This document shows, one piece after another, positions 11,779 to 24,025 of a DNA stretch of 64,000 bases. This DNA is from Hyaloperonospora brassicae. Taxonomy: Eukaryota > Oomycota > Peronosporomycetes > Peronosporales > Peronosporaceae. The stretch's first letter is position 1. Each line of letters opens with the position of its first letter. A program made the position numbers and the translations under genes. The DNA lies in contig CANTFL010001484.1 in assembly GCA_947650285.1 (NCBI GenBank), positions 62,001-126,000 on the forward strand. Reading direction: 5' to 3'. The notes below the pieces were generated by a model that searched no databases, was not told the origin of the DNA, and saw only the letters and a list, made by a program, of their open reading frames with translations.

Positions 11779-12986
11779 ATGACCACGATGGAGGCGAGAT
11801 CGAACGAGGCACTTAAGTCGCCGGCTGGCCAGCTACAGTCGTACTTTCAAGCAGCCATGAAGAAGTACGAAGAAATCGGAGGAAGTTAGCGAAGTACCGT
11901 ATCAGAGTGCTGTTCGATCGACGGTATGTTCCATTACCAAAGAAGCTAATTTCCAAAATATGGAGATGGACTCGGTGAGGTAGTCGCATCATGGCCGATC
12001 TAACAGCTAGGACCCGCATGATCTTAATGTGCAGGATCTTAAAAGACCACTAATGACCGCTGCCTAGACCATGCCAAGTGTTGGAACCACGACCCAGAGG
12101 CTACGAATCTTGTCGATCAGCGATCTGAAGGATTTTAGGGTCGAGAAAAAGACGAAGATTGAGCTAGGAGGTAAATTTGATAAGTCCAATATACGTTCTT
12201 GCGTTAACAAGCTCTGGATGCAAAGAAGTGCTTAGTGTTCGGCGATCTGCTGACGGGACCGGCGCGAAACTGGTACAGCCATCCAGGTAATCTGATTGAC
12301 TCGCCGTGAATCTCCTATTATTAATTTTTCTGATTTTAAATGAAGGACATGGAGAACCAACGAGCCGAAAATACTTCCATGAAAGAAAACGATCAGATGA
12401 GACTCCACTTGATTATATGTATCGGCTTAATGTGGCGGCGATCCTTGCAAATATCTTAATCTTTGAAGGAACGTCGGCCATGAAACGAATAATGTGAATT
12501 ACGTCATCAAAACACTGGGATATCGCGATCTGGCCATGCAGTTAATTTTGTTACGATTAATGGATGCGGACTACATGTAAGAAACTTTGCGCGCCTACCG
12601 GCGTATAGACGTCCGAGCCAAAAGGCGCCTATTGGATCGTGCAAGTTTTGACCACGATCGGGCTTCATTATGGATCAGACATCATCGAAATTAAACCGAG
12701 CTGCTCGAGCGATTCGAATATAAGAAAGTGCAAGTAGCAGATCGGAGTCAGAATCAAGGGGATCAGGTCTTAATGTGGACCACCGCCGGGTTTGTGTGGC
12801 CAGATCCCAGGATCGAGCAAATGTGTCGAAAGACCATTAGGTGTGACGAGAAAATAACGATACTGGATACGTCCAAATCGTGGTGATTCATCTCACCGAC
12901 TTTATCGATATCGTCACCAAGAAAGGGCGAATTATGTCGAACAAGCACAAATTACGGATCGTAAATGTATATGGAGGAGCTCGAAA
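11779..12986 (+). pseudogene. Gypsy gag remnant, second lineage
   Basis: An ATG at 11779 opens MTTMEARSNEALKSPAGQL, which fits a Gag N-terminus. Further on, separate frames give RSDETPLDYMYRLNVAA (about 12390-12440) and LGYRDLAMQLILLRLMDAD (12510-12570), then LRAYRRIDVRAKRRL. These words in this order are characteristic of oomycete chromodomain-type Gypsy Gags. Many stops and frameshifts make it dead. It is cut off at about 12986 by the LTR that follows. No pol follows on this strand. Confidence 0.65.
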
Positions 12987-13427
12987 CACAAAATTTGATA
13001 CGAATGTATCAATTTTTGAGCTTTATCTATTTCGATAATCGTCAATCAACATCACTCGAGAAGAGGTGATGAAGGCGGAATATTATCCTCAAGTGTAATG
13101 CCCTTGGGTGCTCCACTATTTGGTGGATGAGGACCACATCAACTAAATCAACCACCGACCGCTGCTGGAGGTGCGCAATGGGTGGTGAGAAAGAGACCCA
13201 CATAGGAGATGGTAGTTTACTATAGTTAGATCAAGACAAAGATGATTTACAAAGAAACATACCTGTATGAAATAACCGTTCTACTTTGCTCTCAGACAGA
13301 TCTTTCGTGTTCTGTTTGCTTCGGTTGCGCTTCCTCGCCACGGGTACGTGACGTCAGGATCACGCAACCTTTTGTTCAATCAACACAACGTCTTGCTAGT
13401 CATCCTACAAGAGCGTGCCCTATTACA
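12987..13427 (+). repeat. LTR, 5'-truncated (family of the four-copy element)
   Basis: It matches the 462-bp LTRs at 20598 and elsewhere, but lacks their first ~21 bp (TGTAACGGGTTAGGCCCGTTG) and begins at CACAAAATTTGATACG. It ends in TATTACA. Substitutions relative to the 20598-21059 LTR cluster near its 3' end, so it is not a recent partner of that LTR. It sits directly against the broken second-lineage gag, and no target duplication can be seen. Confidence 0.85.
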
Positions 13428-13603
13428 CCCGGTAGCGCTTCGTAGTCCTTCTAGTGACAACAACCACCTCATTCAGCATGAATATTTTGTATGGGGGAAA
13501 AGGCATATACGCCACTCGTGAATGCTTTGACAATTTAATTTATATCAAATGGAGTGCAGTAGAACGCATGAATTCTCACGTAGGCGGAACCGCCATAAGT
13601 GTC
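13428..13603. other. short leader between truncated LTR and gag copy 1
   Basis: No primer-binding site is recognisable directly after the LTR. This stretch has no counterpart in copy 4 on the far side of the palindrome, except its last ~35 bp. Confidence 0.5.
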
Positions 13604-14644
13604 ATGTTGGAGTCTCTAAATTGAGAACAACAACATACTGATATCTCCACGTTCATTCAAAATGAAGTTGTCACTGAGAGAGAGAAAGTAGTTTTGTTTT
13701 GCAGCAAGGCTCTAAACACGACGAGCGGTTGATAAAACTCGGTGCTCAACAGAAAGAGCTGTTAAGACAGCAGCAACTCAATTCTGCTGTGGGCGGGACG
13801 ACACACGCGTCGTCCAGAATCCTTGAAGGTTGATGTCTCCAAGTACAGAGAAGTCGAGGAAATCTCCCTGTTGTTATAGTTCGTTGAACTCGACAGAGCC
13901 ATAAAGGCAAGTCGCATCGACGATGACCAAATGAAACCTACATTTGATCGAACCCACTTGGCGGGACGTGCCAAGACTTGAGCCTTGGGGCTGGAGATGA
14001 GCGGCCCATATGCTTTCGGTTCGCTAGAAGCCTGTAAGACCCGGCTCCAACAAACGTTTGAACCGCCTCGGGCTGAGTTTAGGGCTCTATCAGACCTCCT
14101 GAAACTCAAGCAGATCAAGCGTGATGTGCACGCTTACGCACAACATATACGACTCCTTGCGAGTAGTATAAATGCTAACCCAGTACATGAACACACGTTG
14201 ATTACTGTGTTCATGCAAGGGCTCACAGAAGGACCCGTCAGGAGCCACCTGTTCCGCCTTGAGCTGAATATGCTGGAAGATGCGATATCAGCCGCGGAAC
14301 AGGAAGACTTTAGCATGAGACAGGCTCATGCTAGCTCAAACTCTTATCGTCCACCGAGACGACAAGAGATCGGAGGTCCAGAACCAATGGACCTCTGCTA
14401 TGTTGAGAGCGAGAGACCTCGTTATTCAAACAACAAGCGATTGCAGAAGTGCAATCGCTGTCAGAAGTTAGTACACTACGCTTACGAGTGTAGTGCCCCA
14501 CGCCCAGTACCAAACGATACTGAGCGAAATGATCGGTCATTTACCAAGAAGGCTAATGAGAGGAGGTTCAACGCTGTTGCAAAACCACAACAGCGAAGCG
14601 AACCATCAAAAAATGTTCGGGGTCAGCAGGGCGGAGCGCCCTAA
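13604..14644 (+). pseudogene. Gypsy gag, copy 1
   Basis: Gag forms the particle that packages the retrotransposon RNA. The open part (13985-14644) contains the capsid-like region (HAYAQHIRLLASSINANPV, VFMQGLTEGPVRSHLFRLE) and a CCHC zinc knuckle at about 14450-14495, CNRCQKLVHYAYEC (C-x2-C-x4-H-x4-C), followed by a basic tail. The likely start is ATG 13604, but codon 7 is a stop here (in copy 4 that codon is Arg), and more stops and shifts lie before 13985. The N-terminal segment is Gln/Glu-rich (LIKLGAQQKELLRQQQ). Confidence 0.85.
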
Positions 14645-17600
14645 TGATCCAGCAACCTCAAGATAATTTGCAAATCTCTTGACGAAAGTTGCTCCAGATA
14701 CACAGTCACTGTGTGTCTCTGCACCTGGTGATGAGATATCACTCATCACCTTGCAGTTTCAAGTGACAATATATCTGTCACTTCGTGCTCTAGTTGACTG
14801 TGGAGCGTAATAAACTGTGTACGTCGCCAGTCATTAGAGGACCGTAGGCGCAAGTTTGTTGAGCGCGACATTCCCCTCACGAGGATGACGGTGCGCCTCG
14901 CAACACGCGCATCGAAAACCGTTGAGAAACGTGTAGTAGGAATGCACTACACGTTAGAGGGCGAACAGCATGATGATTATTGTATCGTATTGGATCTGGA
15001 TGACAAATTTGATGTCATCCTGGGATTACCTTGGCTCAGAAGGTACGAGCCAAGGGTGAGCTGGAAGCATCGATCCGTGAAGATGCCTGCCGATTGTTCA
15101 TCAGATGGCCATCTGGTGAACATCTTGGAGCGTACACAAGCGTGTGGATGTATTGCGAGTGAGTGCGATGGCCTCATTTGCGGCACGGTCGTTAGCATGA
15201 CTGCACAAGACTTCAGTGTAGCTGATCACTACACTGCGGAGCAAGCTCCCAGAGACTGTACAGAAGCACATGCAGCGCCAAAGGTCCACCACTCAAAAAA
15301 GTCAAGTGGACCGGGGCAGGGATGCGTGCCTAGCGGGCAAAATCCTAGGAAGAACAAACACGATGATCCTAAGTAGACTGGAGAGTAGACCGTAAAGGAT
15401 CGGTACCTGACTGTGGTTGCACAGCCAAAGTTAGGGGACGTCGAGGGAATAAGCCCCCACGTACTTAAGGAAAGAATTCTTCAAGGGTCACCTGCTCAGG
15501 GGTTAGGCTCTCAGCAACCTGTGGAAACAAGTTCCCAGGAAGAAACCGAGACGTTGAACGTCTTGGTCAATGACGGATCAAGCGTAGGCGATTATACGCT
15601 TGCTCTGATTGTGCCTCCGAAGTTAATTCAGAGATAACTCAATTGCCAACGCTAGAACCGAAACGGTTTATGCGTAATCTCCGTAGTGGCAAAGTCAAGC
15701 AGATCTGCATACTCGTCACAGAGGATGAGTATGTGACCTATATTTGGTCGGCAACAGCATTTGATCAGAACGAACGGGTGTTCAGCATCTCATCAAAGAG
15801 AGAAAATGTCCTCGATGAGAAGACTCGGATTGAGAGGTACGAATCTCAATCCTGGGAGTTGATTCAGGCAAATCCTTTGTATAAGGATTGGATCGAATTC
15901 AAGGATGTATTCCCTGAATCCGTGCCTTGCGAGTTGCCTAAAGATAAAGGCACTCGACACGAGCTAGAGCTCAAACCGGGCTCGAAGTACTGTGTCATGA
16001 ATCAGTGGCCACTTCCTCGTGAACAGGTGCAAGCGATCGATCAGTTGTTTACCGATCGCTTAGCGGCAGGTCATGTGAGGGAATCAACTTTCCCTCGCAG
16101 CTCTCCGACCTTCAGTGTGCGAAAGGTCACATTAGTATGGAGGATAGTGCACGCATTCAATAAATTGAATGCTGCAACGGTACCGGCTCAGACGCCGATA
16201 CCGAGAAAGGACGTTACCATATATGGTATGTCAAATAGCACCATATTCTCTTCCATGGATCTGATGGATGGATTCTATCAGATCCTCATGCATCAACGGG
16301 ACATCCCGTACACGGCAGTAAGCACCCCGAGCGGCTTGTTCTGGGAGTGGCTAGTGATGCCACAGGGGCTGAGTAACGCCCCTGCAACGTTCAACGGATG
16401 TGTTACAAATCTATTGAGGCCGGTGCGTGATTTCGCACCGAGTTACTTTACGATGTTTTCGTTCATAGCCGGGTTATGGACGGAAAGACGGACGTTGAAT
16501 TCTACCGAACTCACGTCCGTAAGGTTCTTCAGCTTATGCGCAAGCATATTTTGTACGCCAGCCTCAAGAAGTGTATATTCGGGGATATCGAACTTCCACT
16601 TTTTGAGTGCATCATGGGTAAACACGGCGTACTCACTGATCCCGAGAAGATCAAGGCGATCACCAACTGGCTTGTGGCAGTCGATTTCAAGGGACTAAGG
16701 AAGCTCTTCGGTCTAGCGGCGTACTTGCACAAGTACTCGCCCAACTACGCCGAGATGACCGTTTATCTCTCGCCTCTTGAAAAAGACGAGAAATGGTTGT
16801 GGAACGCTGACTGTCAGCGTTCCTTTGAAGGTACCAAGCATATCTTGGCGCGATCGCCCATCTTGGCGATTGCTGGCCCGTACGTACCATTCCACGTTTT
16901 CTGTGACGCCAGAGATTACGCAGTTGACTTTACGGTGATGCAGTATGACACAAAGGCGCTGGACGCGTCGTCTGTCAACCATAGCGTCGGCTGGAACCAT
17001 CTGAACGTAATTATCCAGTGCATGACAAGAAACACCTTTGCCATGGAATATGCACTGGATAAGTTCCACGTCTTTCTCCTGGTATCTAGACCACGCACGG
17101 CCGTAAAAAGTCCACATCTCTCGCAGAGAATGACGAGGTGGATGACTTTCTTCACAGAGTACAAATTCTACGACTGAACGTCGTCGCTGACGCACATTCG
17201 CGTCGGCCCGATTTCGATCCGGGCGCGCAATACAACAGCGAGGATAAGCTCACGGTCGCGAAACTTACAGCCAGTGTCCCGTCGTCAACTTTACTTGACG
17301 ACGTACGAAAGGCCTACGCGGAAGACAAGAATATTCTGCGCTTGATGGATCATCTGGTGAATTCTACTCGTAAATCGTTGAAAGATTTATCGGCTTTGTA
17401 CCGTTTCTCATCTGATCGGTTCACAACACGCAACGGGTTGCTGCAATATACAGCCGTTGCCGGCGAAACGCCTCGTGTCGTCGTCCCCGCTCATAGCAAC
17501 TTGCGCTTATGCGTCATATATGAGTTTCCGATGCCCCAATATGTGACCATTGTGGTAGGGAAAAGACTTGACTTACCGTAAGTCGTGGTTTTTACTGGCC

Positions 17601-18858
17601 CCGCCAGTATCAGTTTGTGCGCGAGTACATCCGTGCTTGCGAGGTTCGCCAACGGGTGAAGCCTAGTCCTTCATCCCGTGTAATCTTACAGTCTCTACCA
17701 GTTCTGGGAGAGTACTGTCAGTACGTTTCCATGAACTTCGTCTTCGGGGAAACCGAATACGACCACAATAATAATGCTATTCTTGTTTTCGTTGACCGGT
17801 TCAGCAAGATGGTGCATCTTACTGCAGTACCCGAGTCGATCACGGCACAGGGCTTTGCTCTTGTCTTTATCGACACGACATTTCGACCTCACGGGTTACC
17901 TCGTGAATTCATGTCCGGCCGTGACCCACGGTTCACGGCGGAGTTTTGGAAATCTGTGTTCCGATCGCTCAAAATACGCTTGAAGATGTCAACATCTGAC
18001 CATTCCGAAACCGAAGGTTGGACAGAACGTACAAACCGTGTCCTCGAAGAGACAATTCGAGGACAAGTCCACTTGCTCTCAATATGGAGCGAATCCCTCT
18101 TCATGGTGGATTCACCATCAGTAATTCGGTGCATGCGTCAACCGAGCACACACCGCTCTTCGTGAATGGCCTACGCCATCCACGTATGCCTAACCTCTTA
18201 GAGTGTGACTCTTGAGTAGGAGGGAGGGACTCGCGACGTTAGCGTCGACACGTATGACGCCGATGTCGATCAGGTCGACATCAAAGACGAAGACCAGCTC
18301 GATAATATCGATGAAGCTATTATCGAGTCAGATGACGATGCTGGTATTTTCAGCATCGTCAACGACTATTCCAGCGATAATGATGACGCCCTCTCTGATG
18401 AACAGGAAGAGGTAAGTAATCTTTCTGCAGCTCGCACATGGCGAACTGGACAAAACAATGTCTTGTCAGTAGAAGGATTTATGATAGCTCGTAAAGAGGT
18501 GGCCTGTTTCGTGCAGGACTCCATAGCTCACGCGATGGACCGGCAGAAACGAAACGATGACAAGAATGGAAGAGCAAATGTTCTTTCATCTATTGAAGAC
18601 GATTTAGTCCTACTATCTACTGTAAACCTGCCTAGACACGTAGTGATTAAAGTGGACAGCAGTAAACTAATGCCCAAATAAATCGGCCCCTTTCGTGTGC
18701 TGCATCGACAAGGAAACCCATACACGATCGAGCTGCCACGTAGGATGCGCACGCATCCTACGTTTTACGTGAGGCGTCTCCACCCGTACTTTCAGTACGA
18801 CTCCTCTTCCGACGATGAAGATAGCCCCCACGTTCGAGAATCTCCATCAGATTCTTGA
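14645..18858 (+). pseudogene. Gypsy pol, copy 1 (protease, RT, RNase H, integrase)
   Basis: The order is protease, RT, RNase H, integrase, hence Ty3/Gypsy. The protease has RALVDCGA at about 14788-14811, immediately followed by two stops. The post-protease frame 14885-15376 is open. RT (15643-16698) has LPREQVQAIDQL, MDLMDGFYQILM and MPQGLSNAPATFN, then loses frame at about 16446 through a 1-nt deletion inside the YFDD catalytic box. The RT thumb and RNase H continue at 16476-17177 (FHVFCDARDYAV). Integrase (17617-18165) has MNFVFG, where the first catalytic Asp is replaced by Asn, then SGRDPRFTAEFW and the final Glu in NRVLEE. The tail (18463-18858) ends with ELPRRMRTHPTFYV and an acidic C-terminus; no chromodomain is visible. 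It cannot encode an active polyprotein. Confidence 0.9.
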
Positions 18859-20440
18859 CTCGCACTCCAGACGCTCAGTATGAATGCTTAGTGAAGAGAC
18901 CTCTCCATTTAACTGAGAGATCTCCCTGAGAGCTGTCGCCAGCTCCTCAACGAGGGAACGGAATTCCCGCTCGACCTGAAGTTGTGCAAGGGCGTAATCA
19001 GCACGATCTACATCACGATCCTTGCGGTACTTTCGTACAGAATCGGTCCGAGCGTAGCGTCTGTCCCGCTCGTAATCCAAATCTCCCCGCAATTCAACGA
19101 TTGCGCGATCCATCTCGTGTGGGTCGAGATGGTGAGTCGAACGACTTGGAAGAAGGGTCTTCTCCTTCTCCACATTCTTTATTGGACTCACAAGGTGGTC
19201 AAAGCTTCCTTGTGGTGCGTATCTTGAACCACCATGAAGATTCAGGATCAAGGACGAGTTAACTCGTTCGGTGGCGGGGATATCTACCCTCGTGGCACAG
19301 CTGGGAGCCCTGATCCCTGCTGATGATGGATTTTCCCGGTCTCATCGATCATTACGACGAGACGCACCCTTTGATGATGGAGGGCCATCATCAAAGGGTC
19401 GAGATTCGCGCCCTCTAGCAGGGCTGATTAGGGAGGAAGGCCTCCCTAGGGGCGCAAAAAGAGCTGTCAACACAATTATGATAGTTCTCTCCCCACGAGA
19501 GGCAAGATAAACCTACATCTCGTGGGGAGAGAACAATTTATAACGAGCGCCGGTTGGCGAATTCTGTTCAAACCTATCGCGAGCTTCAATAAGCTTGTTA
19601 AGCCAAGCCTCAAGGCCAACGTTTTCGACGTTGCCGATAAACGAGTTCCACGCTTGCACCAACTAAACTTCGTCTCGGTCGCGGTTGCCGTGGTACCATC
19701 TATGTCTGAAAAAGACATCGATGTGAGACTCCGCTTCAATGAGGTATCAGGCCCGCACTGCAATCAAGACCATGGAGCCTTGACGAATCGAGGAGTGGGA
19801 TCCAACAACTCCCAGCGGTATAACCATACCACTCCCTCCGATTACTAAAGGAAGGCATCCATGGCTTGTTCTCAGGAGCAGATCGTAACGCATCACGATC
19901 CTGCTCCTCTTGCTTAGTGCCAACATAAGTACTGGCACTTCGATCGCCGCAATCAACGGGATTGATACGACTACGATGACTCAGCAAAGATTCATCGGTA
20001 TGAACACGATAATTAAAGGCCTCATGTCGTGCACTCGCATCATACGAATACGAGCGCGATCAGTTCGATCCCCGCGGTGAGTGATCTGACTCATCGAGTG
20101 AGCCGAATAATTGACGGTGCAGAGACTATTTGACACCTCCAGGAGGCTCCGCAGTCGTCATCTCCGCACCCACATCCTTGAGGCCGGGCTTTGCAGGAGA
20201 CTTCGAGTCGGACGGGGAGTCCTACTCGCCCGAAAAAAGTACCTCTATCCCGTGGGACTACCACCCGCAGCAGAGGCTGTGGATGAAGAAGCTGCACGTG
20301 GATGACCACGTGCAACTGCAACGTTAGATGTTGCAGGCTGCTTATAAGCAGCAGCAGGCGACGGAGTACCTGCTGCCGAGTCTTGAGATGATTGCTCTCC
20401 GGCTTCACGCATCCGTGCTGCCGCGTCACTTGCGGCCTTG
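18847..20440 (-). pseudogene. antisense additional reading frame inside the Gypsy element, copy 1
   Basis: This is a long minus-strand coding-like track between pol and the 3' LTR, opposite to gag-pol. From the 5' side it reads: an Ala/Ser/Gly-rich segment (about 20440-20268), a polar segment with EMTTAEPPGGVK, a segment with NPVDCGDRSASTYVGTKQEE (about 19950), then VENVGLEAWLNKLIEARDRF (about 19600), and finally an open 134-codon segment (19251-18847) rich in Asp/Arg/Glu with heptad-like Leu spacing (LAQLQVEREFRSLVEELATA). About eight stops or frame changes interrupt the whole. The last segment is open from a TTG, with its first ATG at codon 47. It overlaps the end of pol tail-to-tail by 12 bp. 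Antisense extra ORFs at this place are known in some plant Gypsy elements, but I recognise no homologue here. It could be a captured host gene or an element gene. Confidence 0.55.
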
Positions 20441-20597
20441 TTTACTCAGCGCATGGACGTTCACGTCATGGGCTGAAAGCTGAAATGAGTTGGTCTAAAC
20501 CAACAAAAGCTCCCTTTTTCATTCAACGATCAATGGTGGTCACTCTGTGATCAAATCAAATCCCTCACTGTATTAACTGATGGTTAAGGTGGAATAA

Positions 20598-21059
20598 TGT
20601 AACGGGTTAGGCCCGTTGCACAAAATTTGATACGAATGTATCAATTTTTGAGCTTTATCGATTTCGATAATCGTCAATCAACATCACTCGAGAAGAGATG
20701 ATGAAGGCGGAATATTATCCTCAAGTGTAATGCCCTTGGGTGCTCCACTATTTGGTGGATGAGGACCACATCAACTAAATCAACCACCGACCGCTGCTGG
20801 AGGTGCGCAATGGGTGGTGAGAAAGAGACCCACATAGGAGATGGTAGTTTACTATAGTTAGACCAAGACAAAGATGATTTACAAAGAAACATACCTGTAT
20901 GAAATAACCGTTCTACTTTGCTCTCAGACAGATCATTCGTGTTCTGTTTGCTTCGGTTGCGCTTCCTCGCCACGGGTACGTGACGTCAGGAGCACGTAGC
21001 CTTATGTTCATTCAACACAACGTCTTGCCAGTCATCCTACAAGAGCGTCCATTGTTACA
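20598..21059 (+). repeat. 3' LTR of Gypsy copy 1 (462 bp)
   Basis: It runs from TGTAACGGGTTAGGCCCG to AGCGTCCATTGTTACA, with TG...CA ends. The preceding purine-rich AAGGTGGAATAA is a plausible polypurine tract. Its exact reverse complement occurs at 33659-34120. It differs from its would-be 5' partner at 12987-13427 by many substitutions. Confidence 0.9.
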
Positions 21060-21812
21060 GATGGATCCAGCGAGCTGGAGATGTATAGGCTGGTGTAGTA
21101 AAGCTGTGAGAATAGAAAATATAACAGACGTCAACGACTGGGTACAAGCTTTTTTTCGTCCACCACTATCGAGCATGTGTATAACGAAATAATAAGGGCC
21201 GGCTAGTGGACGTAAGAATCTACTGGCTCGATAATTTTGCGAGACGAGGCAGAGCTCCGCGGTTAATCGTAAAAACGATGGAGACGTACTTATTCTCGAT
21301 CCAGAAAGGGATCCAAAGCTGAACGCGCTTTGTATCAACAACAAAAGATATCCGTCAATCACGCTGGTGGAATATCAAACTGCACAGTAAAAGCAGTTGG
21401 AGTATGTGGTATGCACCGTAAAACGATGTGATCAGTGTGCGATCTCGCGGATGGTGAGGAGTTGACTATCGGTTATAATTACGATTCGACTGTGAGTAAA
21501 AAGGCCATTTCCGGTACCCATCCAAGCTAGTTTGTACAATGCAAAGTCTCTTCATTCCCCTGAAAAATGTTCTGATCAATTTATGCGACTGGCAGTATCA
21601 GATTGCAAAAGTTTCGATTCCATTTATATAGAACAACATCGTGTATCACTATATATTTTCCTAAGGGTATTAATGGCTTCGACTTTAAAAATAGTTATAT
21701 CCGACAGCAATTCTAGCACATCAATCTCTCTTTCAACACCGACAGTCGCCATTCCTCGAATAACCGCAGTGGATGCACGGATTTGATCACTCACCACGCG
21801 ATCAATCTTTAC
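21060..21812. other. 753-bp spacer between tail-to-tail Gypsy copies 1 and 2
   Basis: This unique sequence lies between two LTRs in opposite orientation. It is the reverse complement of 32906-33658 and has the same length. It is not itself palindromic. On the minus strand a reading frame covers 21813-21624 (RASTAVIRGMATVGVEREID), which may be a host or element gene fragment. I do not recognise it. Confidence 0.8.
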
Positions 21813-22274
21813 TGTAACAGGGGACGCTCTTGTAGGATGACTGGCAAGACATTGTGTTGACTGAACATAAGGCTGCGTGATCCTGACGTCACGTATCCGT
21901 GGCGAGGAAGCGCAACCGAAGCAAACAGAACACGAAAGATCTGTCTGAGAGCAAAGTAGAACGGTTATTTCATATAGGTATGTTTCTTTGTAAATCATCT
22001 TTGTCTTGATCTAACTATAGTAAACTACCATCTCCTATGTGGGTCTCTTTCTCACCACCCATTGCGCACCTCCAGCAGCGGTCGGTGGTTGATTTAGTTG
22101 ATGTGGTCCTCATCCACCAAATAGTGGAGCACCCAAGGACATTACACTTGAGGATAATATTCTGCCTTCATCACCTCTTCTCGAGTGATGTTGATTGACG
22201 ATTATCGAAATAGATAAAGCTCAAAAATTGATACATTCGTATCAAATTTTGTGCAACGGGCCTAACCCGTTACA
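21813..22274 (-). repeat. 3' LTR of Gypsy copy 2 (462 bp)
   Basis: Reverse orientation, TGTAACAGGGGACGCTC to CCTAACCCGTTACA. It is symmetric to 20598-21059 about position 21436, with no length difference, but a slightly different sequence. Its reverse complement is at 32444-32905. Confidence 0.9.
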
Positions 22275-22431
22275 TTATTCCACCTTAACCATCAGTTAAT
22301 ACAGTGAGGGATTTGATTTGATCACAGAGTGACCACCATTGATCGTTGAATGAAAAAGGGAGCTTTTGTTGGTTTAGACCAACTCATTTCAGCTTTCAGC
22401 CCATGACGTGAACGTCCATGCGCTGAGTAAA

Positions 22432-24025
22432 CAAGGCCGCAAGTGACGCGGCAGCACGGATGCGTGAAGCCGGAGAGCAATCATCTCAAGACTCGGCAGC
22501 AGGTACTCCGTCGCCTGCTGCTGCTTATAAGCAGCCTGCAACATCTAACGTTGCAGTTGCACGTGGTCATCCACGTGCAGCTTCTTCATCCACAGCCTCT
22601 GCTGCGGGTGGTAGTCCCACGGAATAGAGGTACTTTTTTCGGGCGAGTAGGACTCCCCGTCCGACTCGAAGTCTCCTGCAAAGCCCGGCCTCAAGGATGT
22701 GGGTGCGGAGATGACGACTGCGGAGCCTCCTGGAGGTGTCAAATAGTCTCTGCACCGTCAATTATTCGGCTCACTCGATGAGTCAGATCACTCACCGCGG
22801 GGATCGAACTGATCGCGCTCGTATTCGTATGATGCGAGTGCACGACATGAGGCCTTTAATTATCGTGTTCATACCGATGAATCTTTGCTGAGTCATCGTA
22901 GTCGTATCAATCCCGTTGATTGCGGCGATCGAAGTGCCAGTACTTATGTTGGCACTAAGCAAGAGGAGCAGGATCGTGATGCGTTACGATCTGCTCCTGA
23001 GAACAAGCCATGGATGCCTTCCTTTAGTAATCGGAGGGAGTGGTATGGTTATACCGCTGGGAGTTGTTGGATCCCACTCCTCGATTCGTCAAGGCTCCAT
23101 GGTCTTGATTGCAGTGCGGGCCTGATACCTCATTGAAGCGGAGTCTCACATCGATGTCTTTTTCAGACATAGATGGTACCACGGCAACCGCGACCGAGAC
23201 GAAGTTTAGTTGGTGCAAGCGTGGAACTCGTTTATCGGCAACGTCGAAAACGTTGGCCTTGAGGCTTGGCTTAACAAGCTTATTGAAGCTCGCGATAGGT
23301 TTGAACAGAATTCGCCAACCGGCGCTCGTTATAAATTGTTCTCTCCCCACGAGATGTAGGTTTATCTTGCCTCTCGTGGGGAGAGAACTATCATAATTGT
23401 GTTGACAGCTCTTTTTGCGCCCCTAGGGAGGCCTTCCTCCCTAATCAGCCCTGCTAGAGGGCGCGAATCTCGACCCTTTGATGATGGCCCTCCATCATCA
23501 AAGGGTGCGTCTCGTCGTAATGATCGATGAGACCGGGAAAATCCATCATCAGCAGGGATCAGGGCTCCCAGCTGTGCCACGAGGGTAGATATCCCCGCCA
23601 CCGAACGAGTTAACTCGTCCTTGATCCTGAATCTTCATGGTGGTTCAAGATACGCACCACAAGGAAGCTTTGACCACCTTGTGAGTCCAATAAAGAATGT
23701 GGAGAAGGAGAAGACCCTTCTTCCAAGTCGTTCGACTCACCATCTCGACCCACACGAGATGGATCGCGCAATCGTTGAATTGCGGGGAGATTTGGATTAC
23801 GAGCGGGACAGACGCTACGCTCGGACCGATTCTGTACGAAAGTACCGCAAGGATCGTGATGTAGATCGTGCTGATTACGCCCTTGCACAACTTCAGGTCG
23901 AGCGGGAATTCCGTTCCCTCGTTGAGGAGCTGGCGACAGCTCTCAGGGAGATCTCTCAGTTAAATGGAGAGGTCTCTTCACTAAGCATTCATACTGAGCG
24001 TCTGGAGTGCGAGTCAAGAATCTGA
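22432..24025 (+). pseudogene. antisense additional reading frame, copy 2
   Basis: This is the same antisense track as at 18847-20440, now on the plus strand because the element is inverted. The terminal 134-codon open segment is 23621-24025 and is unchanged at protein level. The Ala/Ser-rich start covers about 22432-22623, where one codon differs from copy 1 (SPTE instead of SPTG before the stop). Elsewhere the same stops recur. Confidence 0.55.

Noticed and set aside
16713..17195. 160-codon antisense frame within pol (also in copies 3 and 4)
   Set aside because: Lies wholly opposite conserved RNase H coding sequence and carries no independent signal, unlike the antisense track beyond the end of pol.
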